This document shows, piece after piece, positions 43,640 to 54,660 of a stretch of 64,000 nucleotides of DNA. A model generated the notes under the pieces. The model was given only the letters and a program-made list of their open reading frames with translations. It was not told the origin of the DNA and made no database searches. How positions within the stretch are numbered: the first letter of the stretch is position 1; each line of letters starts with the position of its first letter. Where the stretch lies: the NCBI GenBank assembly GCA_944990035.1, contig CALYLX010000106.1, positions 62,001 through 126,000 on the forward strand, read 5' to 3'. A program made the position numbers and the translations under genes. The DNA comes from Clitopilus passeckerianus (lineage: Eukaryota > Basidiomycota > Agaricomycetes > Agaricales > Entolomataceae).

Positions 43640-44218
43640 CAACTATGCAGCCTGAGCGAGCCTGCCTCCTTGCTGACATCTGAGCTGCCGAGGTAAGAGC
43701 CCCCTCGAAAACCTTCTTCAAACCCTCCCTAGTCAAAGCGGAGCACTCCAGATACTTGACCTCCCCAATTTTCTTGGCCATCTCCTCCCCTTGCGAGTAT
43801 CCAATCGATTCTGTGGTACCACCGACCTCTCGGAGGTCTAATTTCGTTCCGAGAAGCAGATAAGTAGCATCCGCGCAGGTCTCGACCGTCTCCGGATACC
43901 ATCGAGTTCGGATATTCTCATACGAGGAGAGATCAACCAGTGAGAAACAGAGGAGAAATACGTCCGTGTTGGGTATGACAATACCCGTAGCCTGGAGTAT
44001 TCATCCGAGCGGTCGGCGGCGATGTCCTAGAAAGCTACATTGTAGCGTTTTCCATTGAAATCGAAATCCTCCACCCAGCCGTGATAAGTGGGTGGGATCC
44101 AGTGAAGTGGAAAGGCCTGCATCATGTAGGATATGATAAGACACGTTTTCCCCACTGTGTCATCTCCAACAATAGTCATTTTCCTCCGACGCTCCCGGTT
44201 CAATTCCAATTGAGCCAT
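43640..44218 (-). pseudogene. Rho-like GTPase copy 4, disabled
   Basis: Begins MAQLELNRERRRKMTIVGDD with an intact P-loop (GDDTVGKTC) and a diverged effector loop (PPTYHGWVEDF). At the G3 position a TAG stop replaces the tryptophan codon (VAF-stop-DIAADRSDEY), and after VLSYP the frame shifts; the shifted frame then carries TDVFLLCFSLVDLSSYENIR, GTKLDLRE and YLECSALTREGLKKV. So G4 and G5 are present but out of frame, and G3 lacks the AGQ residues as in the other copies. Closest to copy 5. No CaaX box was seen in the remaining tail. Confidence 0.8.
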
Positions 44219-44543
44219 ATTGTTGAAGAATCCTTGGGCTTAAGGTGGAAGGAGGTGGATGGAGTCGATTGGGAGTCGATGATTTTGAAACGTACGTGAC
44301 GTATGGACGGTCTGAACCGTTACCTCCGAATCATGGAGGCTGTACGACAAGATTAGTCTAGTCAGTGATTGGGATCTAGCTCGACCTTTGATATGTCTTA
44401 TTGTATAGCTATATATTTTATTTACGCCGAAAAGAATTCAAATACAATTTATTATGGGCCAAAAGTTGTACCGAGGCGATTTACATTGAATGCAAAGAAA
44501 GGAGAATATTCCCGGAATTTATGCTATAATGCATTTTAAACGC

Positions 44544-45125
44544 CTACGACGAACTTGGAGCAGGCTTAGGAGACCTGAATGGCATCTGAGCAGCTAACTT
44601 GAATGCCGTTTCAAACACCATCTTCACGCCCTCTTTGGACGATGAATACTCCAGGTACGCAACCGCTCCAATCTCCTTAGCCATCGCCTCTCCCTGCTCA
44701 TATTTCACCACTTCCATTTCCTCGCTAGCATCCTCCCGAAGGTCGAGTTTCGTCCCAACCAGTATCCACCTAGCATCTGAGCAGAAGTAGGAAGTCTCTG
44801 GGTACCACTTTGTTCGGATATTCTCGTATGAAGCCGGGTCCACCAAAGAAAAACAGAGCAAGAATACGTCTGTGTCATGATAGCGTATCGGTCGTAGCCT
44901 GGCGTATTCGTCTGCGGCAGACACGTCCCAAGATACAATTTCGTACGATAGGCCTCCGAATTGGAAATTGTCTTTCCAGCCACGAAATTGAAAGTCGTCT
45001 TCCAGGTCGTGATAGGTGTTTGGAATATCCGTGGTGCACATCGCATGGAGCATGCAGAGAGATGTTTTTCCGACTCTGTCGTCTCCCACAATCGTCAATT
45101 TCCGTTCGTTTATCCGGTCCGCCAT
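44544..45125 (-). CDS. Rho-like GTPase copy 5
   Basis: Intronless, about 193 residues from MADRINERKLTIVGDDR at 45125; an upstream in-frame start would add 32 residues but has no Rho homology, and copy 4 starts at the equivalent place. G1 is intact (GDDRVGKTS). The effector region is replaced and contains an internal near-repeat (DDFQFRGWKDNFQFGGL). G3 reads WDVSAADEYARL, so the AGQ residues are missing. TDVFLLCFSLVDPASYENIR and G4 GTKLDLRE are intact; G5 reads LEYSSSKEG instead of ECSA. The C-terminus (RSPKPAPSSS) has no CaaX box, so no prenylation is predicted. Confidence 0.8.
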   Translation of the reverse strand: MADRINERKLTIVGDDRVGKTSLCMLHAMCTTDIPNTYHDLEDDFQFRGWKDNFQFGGLSYEIVSWDVSAADEYARLRPIRYHDTDVFLLCFSLVDPASYENIRTKWYPETSYFCSDARWILVGTKLDLREDASEEMEVVKYEQGEAMAKEIGAVAYLEYSSSKEGVKMVFETAFKLAAQMPFRSPKPAPSSS

Positions 45126-45628
45126 ATTGTTTGAAGATCCTTGGACTTGGAGTTTTTGTGAGCTGGTAGGAGGAGAAAGAGAAGTGGAAGTTCCATGAGG
45201 CTGTACTACAACGTTCCTCACCGCTTTCGCTACGTGGTAGGCATCTAGGTCACGGAAACCTCATAGCAGGACTCGACAAAGATTCGATCAGGCATTTATA
45301 GGAATACAACATAAGTTATCACGGGAAAAATACAGCAGGCCATAAATGCGGGGTCGAACGAATGTAGGGAAACGGTATGAAATGCGGAAGAAGAGGAAAT
45401 TATGATGCTTGCTATAATATAGGTGAAAGCGAAAACGATAATCTGTGGGTATAGAAAACAGTCCTTGGAAGTACAATGCATAGAGATGATAATAAATGTA
45501 GATGCTGTCGATAAAACTACAGGGAGCATCGAAATGAGGGAACAGTCAAGCAGAGAAATGGGGATAACGAGCCCAAAATGATATGCAAATGAATAAATAA
45601 TAGCAAAGAAAGCCGAGAATAGTTTCGT
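45126..45628. other. A+T-rich spacer
   Basis: Region between copy 5 and the end of the large low-complexity protein gene; it lies upstream of copy 5. No exon supported. Confidence 0.5.
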
Positions 45629-48600
45629 TCATTGAAAACCTCGTAAATTCAACTCCTCGGGCATAGCAGGCGAAAGCAACATCAACGGTGGAGGCCGCCT
45701 CTTCTGAGACTTGCTCCTGCTCCTGTCCCTGCCAGGATCAGCAGGACTAGATCTCGTCCTCCCACGTTCCGCCTGACCAGAGCCTGAGCCCGAACCTCTA
45801 CCATCATGACCACCAGCAGCGACCATAGCACTCCCATACGGCATCGACATCGGCACCGAAACTCCTGAACCTGGAGTGTGCCCATAACCCAAAGTATGCT
45901 GCGGTTGAAGACCTTGACTATGCCACGTTTGCACATGCGGATTTGAGGAACCAACTCCTGTTCCTGCTGGAGCTCGTGGTGGTTGAGCAGAAGCAGGTCG
46001 TGAGTTCGGATGACTGTGCCATACAGCGGGCTGGGGTTGGCCTGATAGTGCTCCAGCAGCAGCAGTCGAGGTGGAGCCGTACCCGCATGCAACCGACGGA
46101 TCGTGCGAGTAGTTCTGCATTGGCAGACCAGGTGCTTGAAGGTGTCTTCCTGGCGGCTGACTCCGGCTTCTTCCTGCATCCCCACCACCTTCCCGATCTC
46201 CTCCACGAGCATCTCTCTCCCGACTAGGTTCTCTCGATCTTGACTTCGCCCTCGATCTGTCTCCATATTCATACTCCTCTCCACCACCTCCACGCGAATA
46301 CGTCTTACTCTCCCTCTCTTGCCTCCTAGCCCTCGTCCTATCCCTGTCTCTCTCCTCCCTTCTCCTCCTCTCCTCCCTCTCCGGATTTGAACCCGACGGT
46401 GGCGTAGGCGGGAGCACGGTAACCCCTACATTATCACTCGAATTCAGGCTTTTCGGATTTGGACGAGCGCCACCAACACCAGCGGTAGGCATCCCATACG
46501 CAGAAGCAACCGCAGCTCCATTCACGGCCAGGTGTGAAACCGAATGCGAATGTCCATGGGTGGATATATGTCCTTGTCCCTGCGTCTGGGAATGATGATT
46601 TCCATATCCCTGCCCTTGTCCTCCGCCTCCGCCTCCCTGAGGCTGGTGGTACCAAGTCCCAGCCATCCCCATACTCGACTGCGCTCTCTGGTGTCTTCCC
46701 ATCTTCCTCTCTCGTTCCCTTTCCCTATCTCTCTCCCTCTCCCGCTCCCTGGTCCTCCCCGTCGGAGTCGAATCCATATCCAACCTCATCTCCTCAAAAT
46801 CCCTCTCTATGTTCATGTCGAAGTTCTGCAACGGCATCTTTTGCTGCATATGCGAACCAGAACCCTCTCCAGCCCTAGCCGCGGGCGTATGCGACCTCGA
46901 GTTCGAATTCGAACCTCCCCCAATTCGCTCGGGATTATATGACGTAGAGGGTCGAGGAATAGGCGTAGGCGCCTGAGGACCTGCGATATGCTGGAACATC
47001 CCTCCAGCAGCGGCTGGACCAGCAGGAGGTGCAGGAGGAACAATCCCACCGCCACCAGGCGTCCCATACAACGTCCGGTTCTGATTCACCGACGACAACG
47101 TCGACGTCGAGGCGTTCGCATTCGCATTCGCCGGAAGAGTGGAAGTCGACCCGCTCCCGGGAGCAGAAGCAGGCCAAGCCATAACCAACCCAATCGCATG
47201 CCTCAGCCTCGCCCTCCATATCTGTATCTCGCCCTCCGATTGGTGGTGGTACCCCATCGGCCAGGCTTCTTTACGCAGCCAGCCTTCGAGTGTGGATTCC
47301 GACCAGCGGACTTTGTTGAGTTTGGTGCCGTTCCTGGATGAGGGAAAGGGTGGGTTAGTGAGTTGGTCTCGGTTGAAAGGGATGAAAGGAAGGACAGGGA
47401 GAGAAGGAAAGAAGGGTAGGAAGGGTAGGAAGAGGCGAAGAAGGTTTCAAAGAGGGGAAGATTAAGTTCCCGATGACCAAGAAAACAGGAGGAGGGGTAG
47501 GACAGGATGATCACCTTGGGTGTAGCGGGGTACGTACATGGACACCCCTGGGTCCTCCCCTTCGACGCCTTGAGCGTCCTGTCATCACCATTCTCATCTT
47601 CCGGTGGGTTGGAAGCAAAAATAATCAGCCCAGCCAAGCCTTCCACCACCCATAGTTAATACAATGGAATTAGATTTCTCCAACCACGCGCATATGCATA
47701 TATGCGCAGGACCGAATTCCATACCCAGTCAGGGGACCAAACGAAAGAACGGAGGGCAAAAGCAAGAAACGCATACGTACTTCAATATCAAACAAATATC
47801 CCCCGGATCGAAATTCGTATACCTCCTAAGCTTGAGCGCGACACTCCACACAGGAGCAACGCTCACGAGGGTGAGTTGGTGGTTTTTTGAGGTAAAGACG
47901 GTGTGAACGTCCATGTTGTTGGGCATGATGGCTGCTTTGTGGATGGGGTCGAAGATTTTGCCTTTTCCGCTATTAACAAATTCCATAATCAGCATCCATT
48001 CCATTATTGTTATAGATGGAGATAGGAAAGAACTCACTCATCAGCCATAGGCAACGAAATATCCGCATCACTATTCATCCAATCCCCACCCAACCCAAAC
48101 GCCCTCGCCGTAACCTGTATACAATCCCTCAACCTCTCCTCCGCCACCACCTTCCCCATCCCCTCCCAGTCTTTCACAAACGCCCGATGCAGGTAATCCA
48201 CATCCCTCGTCGTCTGTCTCCTAGGCAGGGGATACAACGGATTCGACACCTCCATCCCTAACCCTAACCGAGAAGCGATCCCTTCATGCTCCTGCGCTAA
48301 AGCATATAAGCCAGGATGGAGAAGCATGCACGCGCCGCCGTGCACGATTAGCCGGAGAGGACGGTTGTCGAAGCGAGACGGGATGAGGGTGGAGAAGTAT
48401 TCCAGGATGGAGGTGAGCTGGTCTCGGTTTAGCGGGACTTCGTTGTGTGCCGCGAGGGGAGGGAGGGGTTGTTGAGGTTGGGGCGTTCCGTACGGTGTTG
48501 CTCCATGACTATAGTGCGCTTGCTGCGGCTGTGGTTGAGGCTGGGCTGAGCCACTTCGGAAAGCGGCGAATTGGGCTTGGGCATGTAGATGCGCTTGAGG

Positions 48601-48756
48601 TATCATGTAATAAGGACCTTGAGGGTGAACATGCTGCTGGTGTTGCAGGTGTATTGGCGGTGTTGAATGTTGTATCGTATAACCAGGATGGTGCATTTGG
48701 GGGTTTGACGCGGCTGCGTGGTGCATGAAAGGTGGGCCTGGCACGACGACTGCCAT
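45629..48756 (-). CDS. Conserved protein with N-terminal nucleotidyltransferase-like domain and long disordered tail
   Basis: Start MAVVVPGPPFMHHAAASNPQ at 48756; His/Gln-rich N-terminus, then a conserved basidiomycete domain: FDNRPLRLIVHGGACMLLHP, RRQTTRDVDYLHRAFVKDWE, CIQVTARAFGLGGDWMNSDA, DISLPMAD, and in the next exon (about 47973-47780) KIFDPIHKAAIMPNNMDVHT, VFTSKNHQLTLVSVAPVWSV, ALKLRRYTNFDPGDICLIL. The HGG...RxTxDxD layout resembles nucleotidyltransferase-fold proteins, but I do not assign an activity. A further exon (KLNKVRWSESTLEGWLRKEA) leads to a 540-residue disordered tail rich in Gly, Ser, Pro, His and Arg/Glu repeats (RERERERDRERERERK), ending PEELNLRGFQ. Introns lie at about 47975-48035 and 47340-47780. 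Confidence 0.65.
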
Positions 48757-49887
48757 ATTTATACAGGTCCAAGTCGAGTCACCTCAATCCTTCGTTCGTG
48801 GGCTCCAGTCGAGTTAAAAAGATCTGTAAAGTTCGATTGTGATGAGTAAGACTTCTGAAATTTCTTTGTTGCTCAGCAAGGTGTGGACTCATACTGACTC
48901 GGCCATCGAGGCTGAGTACACAAGATCCCCACGAGCTGAGCAATGAGAACGAATGGATCTCACCTTTCTTTAACGATGCCAGCGATGGATGCAGCGATAT
49001 GACAGGAATCTCTGTTTTGCACCCTAAACGCCTCGAGGCCTGACCTGTCCTCCGCCACGGTCGTCGGCTGTCCAAGCTGGTCTCGTGGTCCTTCGGCGTC
49101 AATTGTTTTGTTCCGCGCAGGCTGCCTCTTTGGTCCCGAGGCTCGCCCTTTTTGCCAGCTACCAAGCCCACTCATAAGTCACCAAGGACAGTACGATACT
49201 CCTCAGAACCCTCACCTGCAGCGACCTTGACGTGGTAGTGTGGAAATGAAGCAAAAATTTCGGTTGCCGCCGCTCCCTGGCCCAACGACATCATCATTGG
49301 ATTTGTTTACAACAGATCAACAAGAAACTACTACAAGGAGTAATCTCGTATTCAATTAGCTGTTCACTGGCATCGCCTTTTATGTCGGGCTCGCGCGCTT
49401 TTGGACCAACAACGAAAGCTGAAACGCCTGAGAAAGGTGTGAAGCTGGGAACAGTGTATCTGGGTTCGGAGATGCCCAGACTGGATAAGCGGAAGCAAAT
49501 GATGGGCAGGTCCTCGAAAAGGAAGGTTTTCCCACAGACAAAGCTGTGCTTCGCTTCCGAAGCCTCGTGCCTTTTAATTGGCCATCATCTTGTCGGGAAC
49601 CTGAAGCTTGAAGACCTTTGAAGACCTTGCTGAGTGCCGAAATTCTGGGCTTGCCAATCAGCTTCCCTATGGGACGACGTATGTCATATATCCTACTCTA
49701 ATCGCTCTAAGCAAAGCTCTGCAAGTCAAGCGAAAGGCCTATCCGGCGTTCTATGAATATCCTAGAACATCCCTCTGGGTAGAGATCTGATTCTGAGGCT
49801 GTACGACTCGTCAAGAAGATATCTGGCTCCGCTTGAACGCTCGAACACTTCACCCTCACTCCGCCGGCGCTTGGCACCACTCCAACC
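48757..49887. other. Divergent intergenic region
   Basis: Between the large minus-strand gene and Rho-like copy 6. Open frames present lack homology or codon continuity; no RNA gene recognised. Confidence 0.5.
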
Positions 49888-50541
49888 ATGAAACCCCCCT
49901 CCCAAACCCCCTCACACAACCGAAAAATCACAATCATAGGCGACGACGGCGTCGGCAAAACCTCCCTCATATTATCCTACACATCCGGATCCGGCGGCAC
50001 CTACATCCCCAACAACCCCTTCCACCCCGATATGTTTGAAAACTACACCAAAGTCGTCTTTAATCGGGATCAAAGCTATCAAGTTGCGACCTGGGATGCA
50101 CTCTGCGGAGATGAATACGCGGATTTAAGGTCCTTGGCGTACGAGGAGACTTCTGTGTTCCTCCTGTGCTTCTCCCTGGTGGATATCTCGTCGTATGAGA
50201 ATGTGCGGACTAAGTGGTATCCGGAGGTGTCTAACTTCGACCCGGAAGCTAAGATCGTTTTGGTGGGGACTAAACTTGATCCTCGCAATGCTCAGGCTCG
50301 ATCTCGGGCACGGGTTCAGGACGAGGGCGAGGTGGTAAGTCAGGAATGGGTCACTTACGAGCAGGGAGAAGCGCTGGCGAAGGAAATTGGAGCTGAGGGT
50401 TATTGGGAGTGTTCAGCTGTTGCTGAGCTGGGTGTGAGTAAGGTGTTCGAGGAGGCGATTCACTTGGCTGTGACGATGCCCGCCAGGAAGGGCAGTAGGT
50501 CGAGGAGAGGGACGGGTAGTTTGGGGTGTGTTATTGCATGA
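49888..50541 (+). CDS. Rho-like GTPase copy 6
   Basis: Intronless, 217 residues, the only copy on the plus strand. G1 is intact (GDDGVGKTS); the effector loop is rewritten (YIPNNPFHPDMFENYTKVVF); G3 reads WDALCGDEYADL instead of WDTAGQEDYDRL; SVFLLCFSLVDISSYENVRT and KWYPEVSNFDPEAKIVLVGT are typical; G4 GTKLDPR and G5 WECSAV are intact. There is an insertion rich in Arg/Gln/Glu after G4 (about residues 135-150). The C-terminus is basic (RKGSRSRRGTGSLG) and ends in the CaaX box CVIA, predicting prenylation and membrane attachment. Nucleotide binding is likely, hydrolysis doubtful. Confidence 0.85.
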   Translation: MKPPSQTPSHNRKITIIGDDGVGKTSLILSYTSGSGGTYIPNNPFHPDMFENYTKVVFNRDQSYQVATWDALCGDEYADLRSLAYEETSVFLLCFSLVDISSYENVRTKWYPEVSNFDPEAKIVLVGTKLDPRNAQARSRARVQDEGEVVSQEWVTYEQGEALAKEIGAEGYWECSAVAELGVSKVFEEAIHLAVTMPARKGSRSRRGTGSLGCVIA

Positions 50542-51045
50542 GTACGAGTGATTGAGAAAATTACCCGCGACATCTTGTGACGTAACTAGAACCAATCGGT
50601 TGGACAAGAAGTCCACCTCCTACACTCATGTTTGCTCTGAATCCACGTACGACACTGGCATCTTGTCCAAACATCTCCCAATACTCGACCGGACGACTTC
50701 AAACGCTTCTTGGGAATATTTGAAAAATACGGTCTTATATTCTTAGGATCCCAAGAGGGAAGGTTCTCGTCCGCTTTACCACTTCGCGAAATCTCCTCCC
50801 TCATTCAACGAGAGATCCTTCATGGTCAGTTGGGGTAGTAATCAAACTCATGCAAGAGAGCTATGCCGGGATTAACCGCGCTTCTCCCAGTTCAATAGAT
50901 CCCCCGTTAGAAAACTTGGAACGCCGGTAGTACTAGTAACGGGGGAGTCCTTCTCGGCTTATTCCGACAAAGTAACATTCTGCGCCTCGTCGGAATATGA
51001 ATCGAGGCCCTACTAAGAAATAACCATTCCAACCCCGTTCCCTTG
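50542..51045. other. Spacer
   Basis: No gene recognised between Rho-like copy 6 and the F-box/LRR gene. Confidence 0.5.
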
Positions 51046-52713
51046 ATGAATACGATGCATTCATGTCTGCGCACACACGAAATACTACTATATATATTCG
51101 ACTGCTTAGGTCAATGGAATGGTTATCATGACAAGGTTCAGAGCTTCAAAGCTCTTGCAGCTCTAGCACGGACGTGCCAGCACTTTCAAGGTGATTAGAT
51201 CTAGAAATCGATCATGGTGTGAGTGACCATTCTGATGGCCTCTCCGTGTAGAACCCGCACTCGATGTGCTTTGGAGGAAACAAGAAGCCTTGCCGCCACT
51301 AATCAGAGTCATGCCAGTGGACCTATGGACTTTTGAAGTTATAAACAAAACGGTCTAGGTTGTCAGTGGTCACCTTGCGAACAGAATGTCGTCTACATCT
51401 AACCTACCCAATAGCGTTTTCTCAGACCCCCAACAGAGGATGATTGGGATAGGTTTGACTATTATGGATCTAGGATACGCTACGTGGAGCTGTTTACTGA
51501 GGATAATTTCGAAGTCCATGAGAATATCCTCAGGCAGTTGTCTGCCTATCGTCCCCTCAGATACCCACTACCTCGACTCCAGTCCTTGCACCTCGATCTG
51601 AAAGCGAGTACCGCAATTCCCTACGTTGACTACCTCCCGTGTTTGCTTGGAGACTCGGTTCGACATCTACAAATATCTTGCTATAACCGTCGGCCAGGGG
51701 CCGATTACGCCAATATGCAACAGTTTCTGCGTTCTATCGCACGGTGCTGCCCGGGTTTATGGACCATAAACCTTCCTAACATTTCCAAATACTTCTCCGT
51801 CGAATCTTCCCCGGCATTCTCCTTAGAAAAATTCTTCTGCAGCTTCAAGTATCTGAATTCCCTCACGGTCAGCTTTGACGACGTTACACCCAGTTTTCTA
51901 CATGATATCGGAAGGCTTCCCAAGCTGAGCCATCTGTACCTTGGAAGTCTATCGGATTACTTTGTGAAGCATTTACGCTCCACCTTCGTGCCCGAGAAGG
52001 CTATATTTCCTGATTCTCTGTCGGAGCTGAGGATTGTTCACGTCGTCTATGCCTCGTGCACAGACATCAACGCAATTCTCAACACTGTCCCAGTTTCTGT
52101 CACAGAAATGGAAGTTCATGGGGTATATGGACAAGCCCATTCCTTCAACGAACTACTTGACCCGTTTCATCGATTCGTCAATCTTACGTCCCTTACGCTC
52201 GCCTACGACAACGTGATCTTCCCTTCTACCATGACAGATATTGTCTTGTATGGACCCATTTTATCGCTTCGACATCTCCGGATTGCGTCTCTGTCTGGCT
52301 TTCCAAGCTGCACATTGACAGACACCCTTTTAAATCAAATTTCGGAAGCTTGGCCCTTGTTGGGCACACTCTTGATGCTTCCATACGATGAGGAGAAGCC
52401 GTATATGACACTCGCGGGCTTAATCCCAATGGCGCAAAAATGCAAGAGTTTGGTCCATTTGACCATATCGGCGGTCTGCCAGCCCTTTGATGCGAAGGAG
52501 ATTGACTGCAGACGTCTGGACAATCATGTCCACCAGTTGTGCTTCCAGAATTCGCCTTTAGAGAACGGGTCGGCCGTACTGGACTGTATTCGCCTTCTAT
52601 TTCCAAAATTGAGGAAATTGGAGGGTTACATAGATGGGAATGACTGTGCCGAGGAAACCCCTTGGGATCGTCTGGAAGAGGCATTTGGGGAGCTTGTGCT
52701 TGCACAGAATTAG
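51046..52713 (+). CDS. F-box/LRR-type protein
   Basis: Three exons fit one frame: 51046-51190, 51252-51352 and 51415-52713, about 514 residues. The N-terminus CLRTHEILLYIFDCLGQWNG with FKALAALARTCQHF is a typical agaricomycete F-box, followed by EPALDVLWRKQEALPPLIRV. Next come RPPTEDDWDRFDYYGSRIRY and a leucine-rich repeat region (PLPRLQSLHLDLKAS, LRHLRIASLSGF, CKSLVHLTISAV). Such proteins are predicted substrate adaptors of SCF ubiquitin ligases, in cytosol or nucleus. This family is very large in agaricomycetes. Acceptable splice sites (GTGATT...GTAG and GTCTAG...ATAG) remove the two stops between the F-box and the LRR part. Convergent with the seven-TM gene at 52847. Confidence 0.75.
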
Positions 52714-52846
52714 TAAGTCGGCGACGCCAAAGGACATGGACACGTGGTTGCAGAGTGTTGCAAGCTCGTGATATATTATGATACAAATATACTGTTGATA
52801 CAACCTTTCCGATTCTATGATACATACGATGAATGCCCAATTCGCC

Positions 52847-54660
52847 CTACAACTGCTCTCCTATCCTTTGCCGACTTCGTTCATCCGAGGAAAGATCGAA
52901 CGATTGCGTGGACCCCAGGGTGGCGCTCGTAACGGTGACGAGCGTCTTGTCGGAGTCCTGGGAGGTAGTCCTATTGAGTGGCCCGTCAATATCGGTCAGA
53001 CAAGGCGACATATGGGCCGTTGAATCCGCTTGGTCATTTCTGGAAGCGAACTGGATCGTACTGAGGGTACAGTCGTCTTCAGAGTCACTTGAACCTTTGA
53101 GCGAGTTGTAGACGACCTCCAGTGCATTGACGAAAGACTGTTTGGAATTTGTATCAGGGACGGCGTGAAAGGTGAACGAGGGAAGGAACCTTACAGGGTC
53201 CAACGCAGCGAGGACACCATATGCGAACGTTCGCAAGCCATAGAAGGTGAGGTCTAGGGACGACAGGATGAGCTTTCATCGTAGCCGGCGGAAAACAAGC
53301 GTGGCTTTACCTAAAACAAGTATCCGAAAATCCTACAACATGTGTAAGCCTAACCTTATACCCGGTACAGAGCATGAAGCATAGAAGGAACTGACCAATT
53401 CCGTGTTAAGGCCCATGACGCTTAATCGAACATCGAGAATCACGGTGGAGAAGTTCATGAGAAGAGATACGATCGGATAGAGCGCTTGAAGAAGTCGACA
53501 TCAGTACATTGGGGATTTGCTTGGAGAATATAAAAGATACCTACCAATTCGTAAGACAACCTTCCGAAACGCAGGATCTCTCGCCATAACAGCCAGTAGA
53601 CTCGGTCTTGCTCTGGGTGTAGCAATAGGAGGCAGTTGTTTCTCCTCGACAGGTATAATGTTGTGATCATTCATGAGAATGACGGTGGCTTGCTGAAAAG
53701 TACGTCGTCAGAGAAATGAAGATGATAAGCATCGTGGTTGAGTCACCTGAAACCTATACAGCCGGTAGAGTGTAATTGCCGAGCAGAATGTTTCGATAAT
53801 AGCTGCGAGGGCTATCCACAGGGACTGTGTAGAAACGATCCAGAGTAATCTGCGTTTATGGTCCGCATTGCTATACCAGCAGGTGGCGGTCTCAACGTTC
53901 CATCTGGATGGCCATTAATGTTTATCCTCGGCCACAGGCTTGGAAACATACCCAAACTGACCGAAACCATATGTTGGCACGTTTAAGGCTAAAGCAAGAG
54001 CTATTGCTCCCGCAATGTAGTACTTCTCGGCCTTTCTTCCGTCGACTTCGTGGACCAGCACTAATCTGTAAAAGTAAGGAGGAGGTTCCATGTGACCCCA
54101 ACAAAGGGCTCACTGAAGGTTGATGGCAATACAAGTCGTGAAGAAAGTGGCCAGACAGAGAGTGAACTATTCAGGGATTTAGGAGGGATATATTACAGCA
54201 AGGCGAAACAGGTGCCCACGTTGACGAGAAAGGCTCTGATATCGCAGGCCCTTCCAGACCGGCCAGGAGTGAGGGAGAATGCTATCCCAAACAGGACGCT
54301 GGAGAACGACGTCAATCAGCTGGCTGTGAACTACATGGAAATTACGTACTTGAAGAGCAGGGAATACGAGAGTAATCGAAAGCTGACCCGGTTGAAGCAC
54401 TTCCTGGCTCTTTTTCGAAGAGACACCAGGCCATAGGCAAGAAGTACGAGGCCACAGACAATGGTCCCCGGGATAGTTGAGCTCTTTGCAAACTTGTCAC
54501 TGTAGCAGCCGAATGTCAGGTCGATTGAAAGGGGCGAAGGCATGAGCTACTCACGCAAATGCGACTTGGCTTTTCGAGAGCGTTGCACCCTGGTCGAAAT
54601 CTTCTGAGAACATGGCGTAAGCCAAAATTTGCCATGGTTGTGTCGCTGAAAATCCCTTGA
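52847..54660 (-). CDS. Seven-TM receptor-like protein, copy 2
   Basis: Multi-exon membrane protein parallel to the gene at 55956-57741. Segments in order: SSTIPGTIVCGLVLLAYGLV, FNRVSFRLLSYSLLF, VLFGIAFSLTPGRSGRACDI, FTLCLATFFTTCIAINLQ, LVLVHEVDGRKAEKYYIAGA, IALALALNVPTYGFGQFG, WNVETATCWYSNADHKRRLL, WIVSTQSLWIALAAIIETFC, then AFRKVVLRI-type loop and FYGLRTFAYGVLAALDP before a polar tail ending RSRQRIGEQL. This fits a seven-helix receptor-like topology with a cysteine-bearing extracellular loop (CWYSNA), as in basidiomycete GPCR-like proteins. The first exon is uncertain: QPWQILAYAMFSEDFDQGAT is probably part of it, but the start codon was not fixed. Ligand unknown. Confidence 0.65.

Noticed and set aside
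45943..47465. Plus-strand Arg/Ser/Pro-rich frames
   Set aside because: Antisense of the low-complexity tail of the minus-strand protein; composition mirrors the repeats.
49382..49621. Small plus-strand gene starting MSGSRAFGPTTKAE
   Set aside because: No family, no exon continuation and no supporting context; kept as intergenic.
53908..54436. Plus-strand frames overlapping the seven-TM copy 2
   Set aside because: The minus-strand exons with TM segments explain this stretch; the plus frames lack homology.
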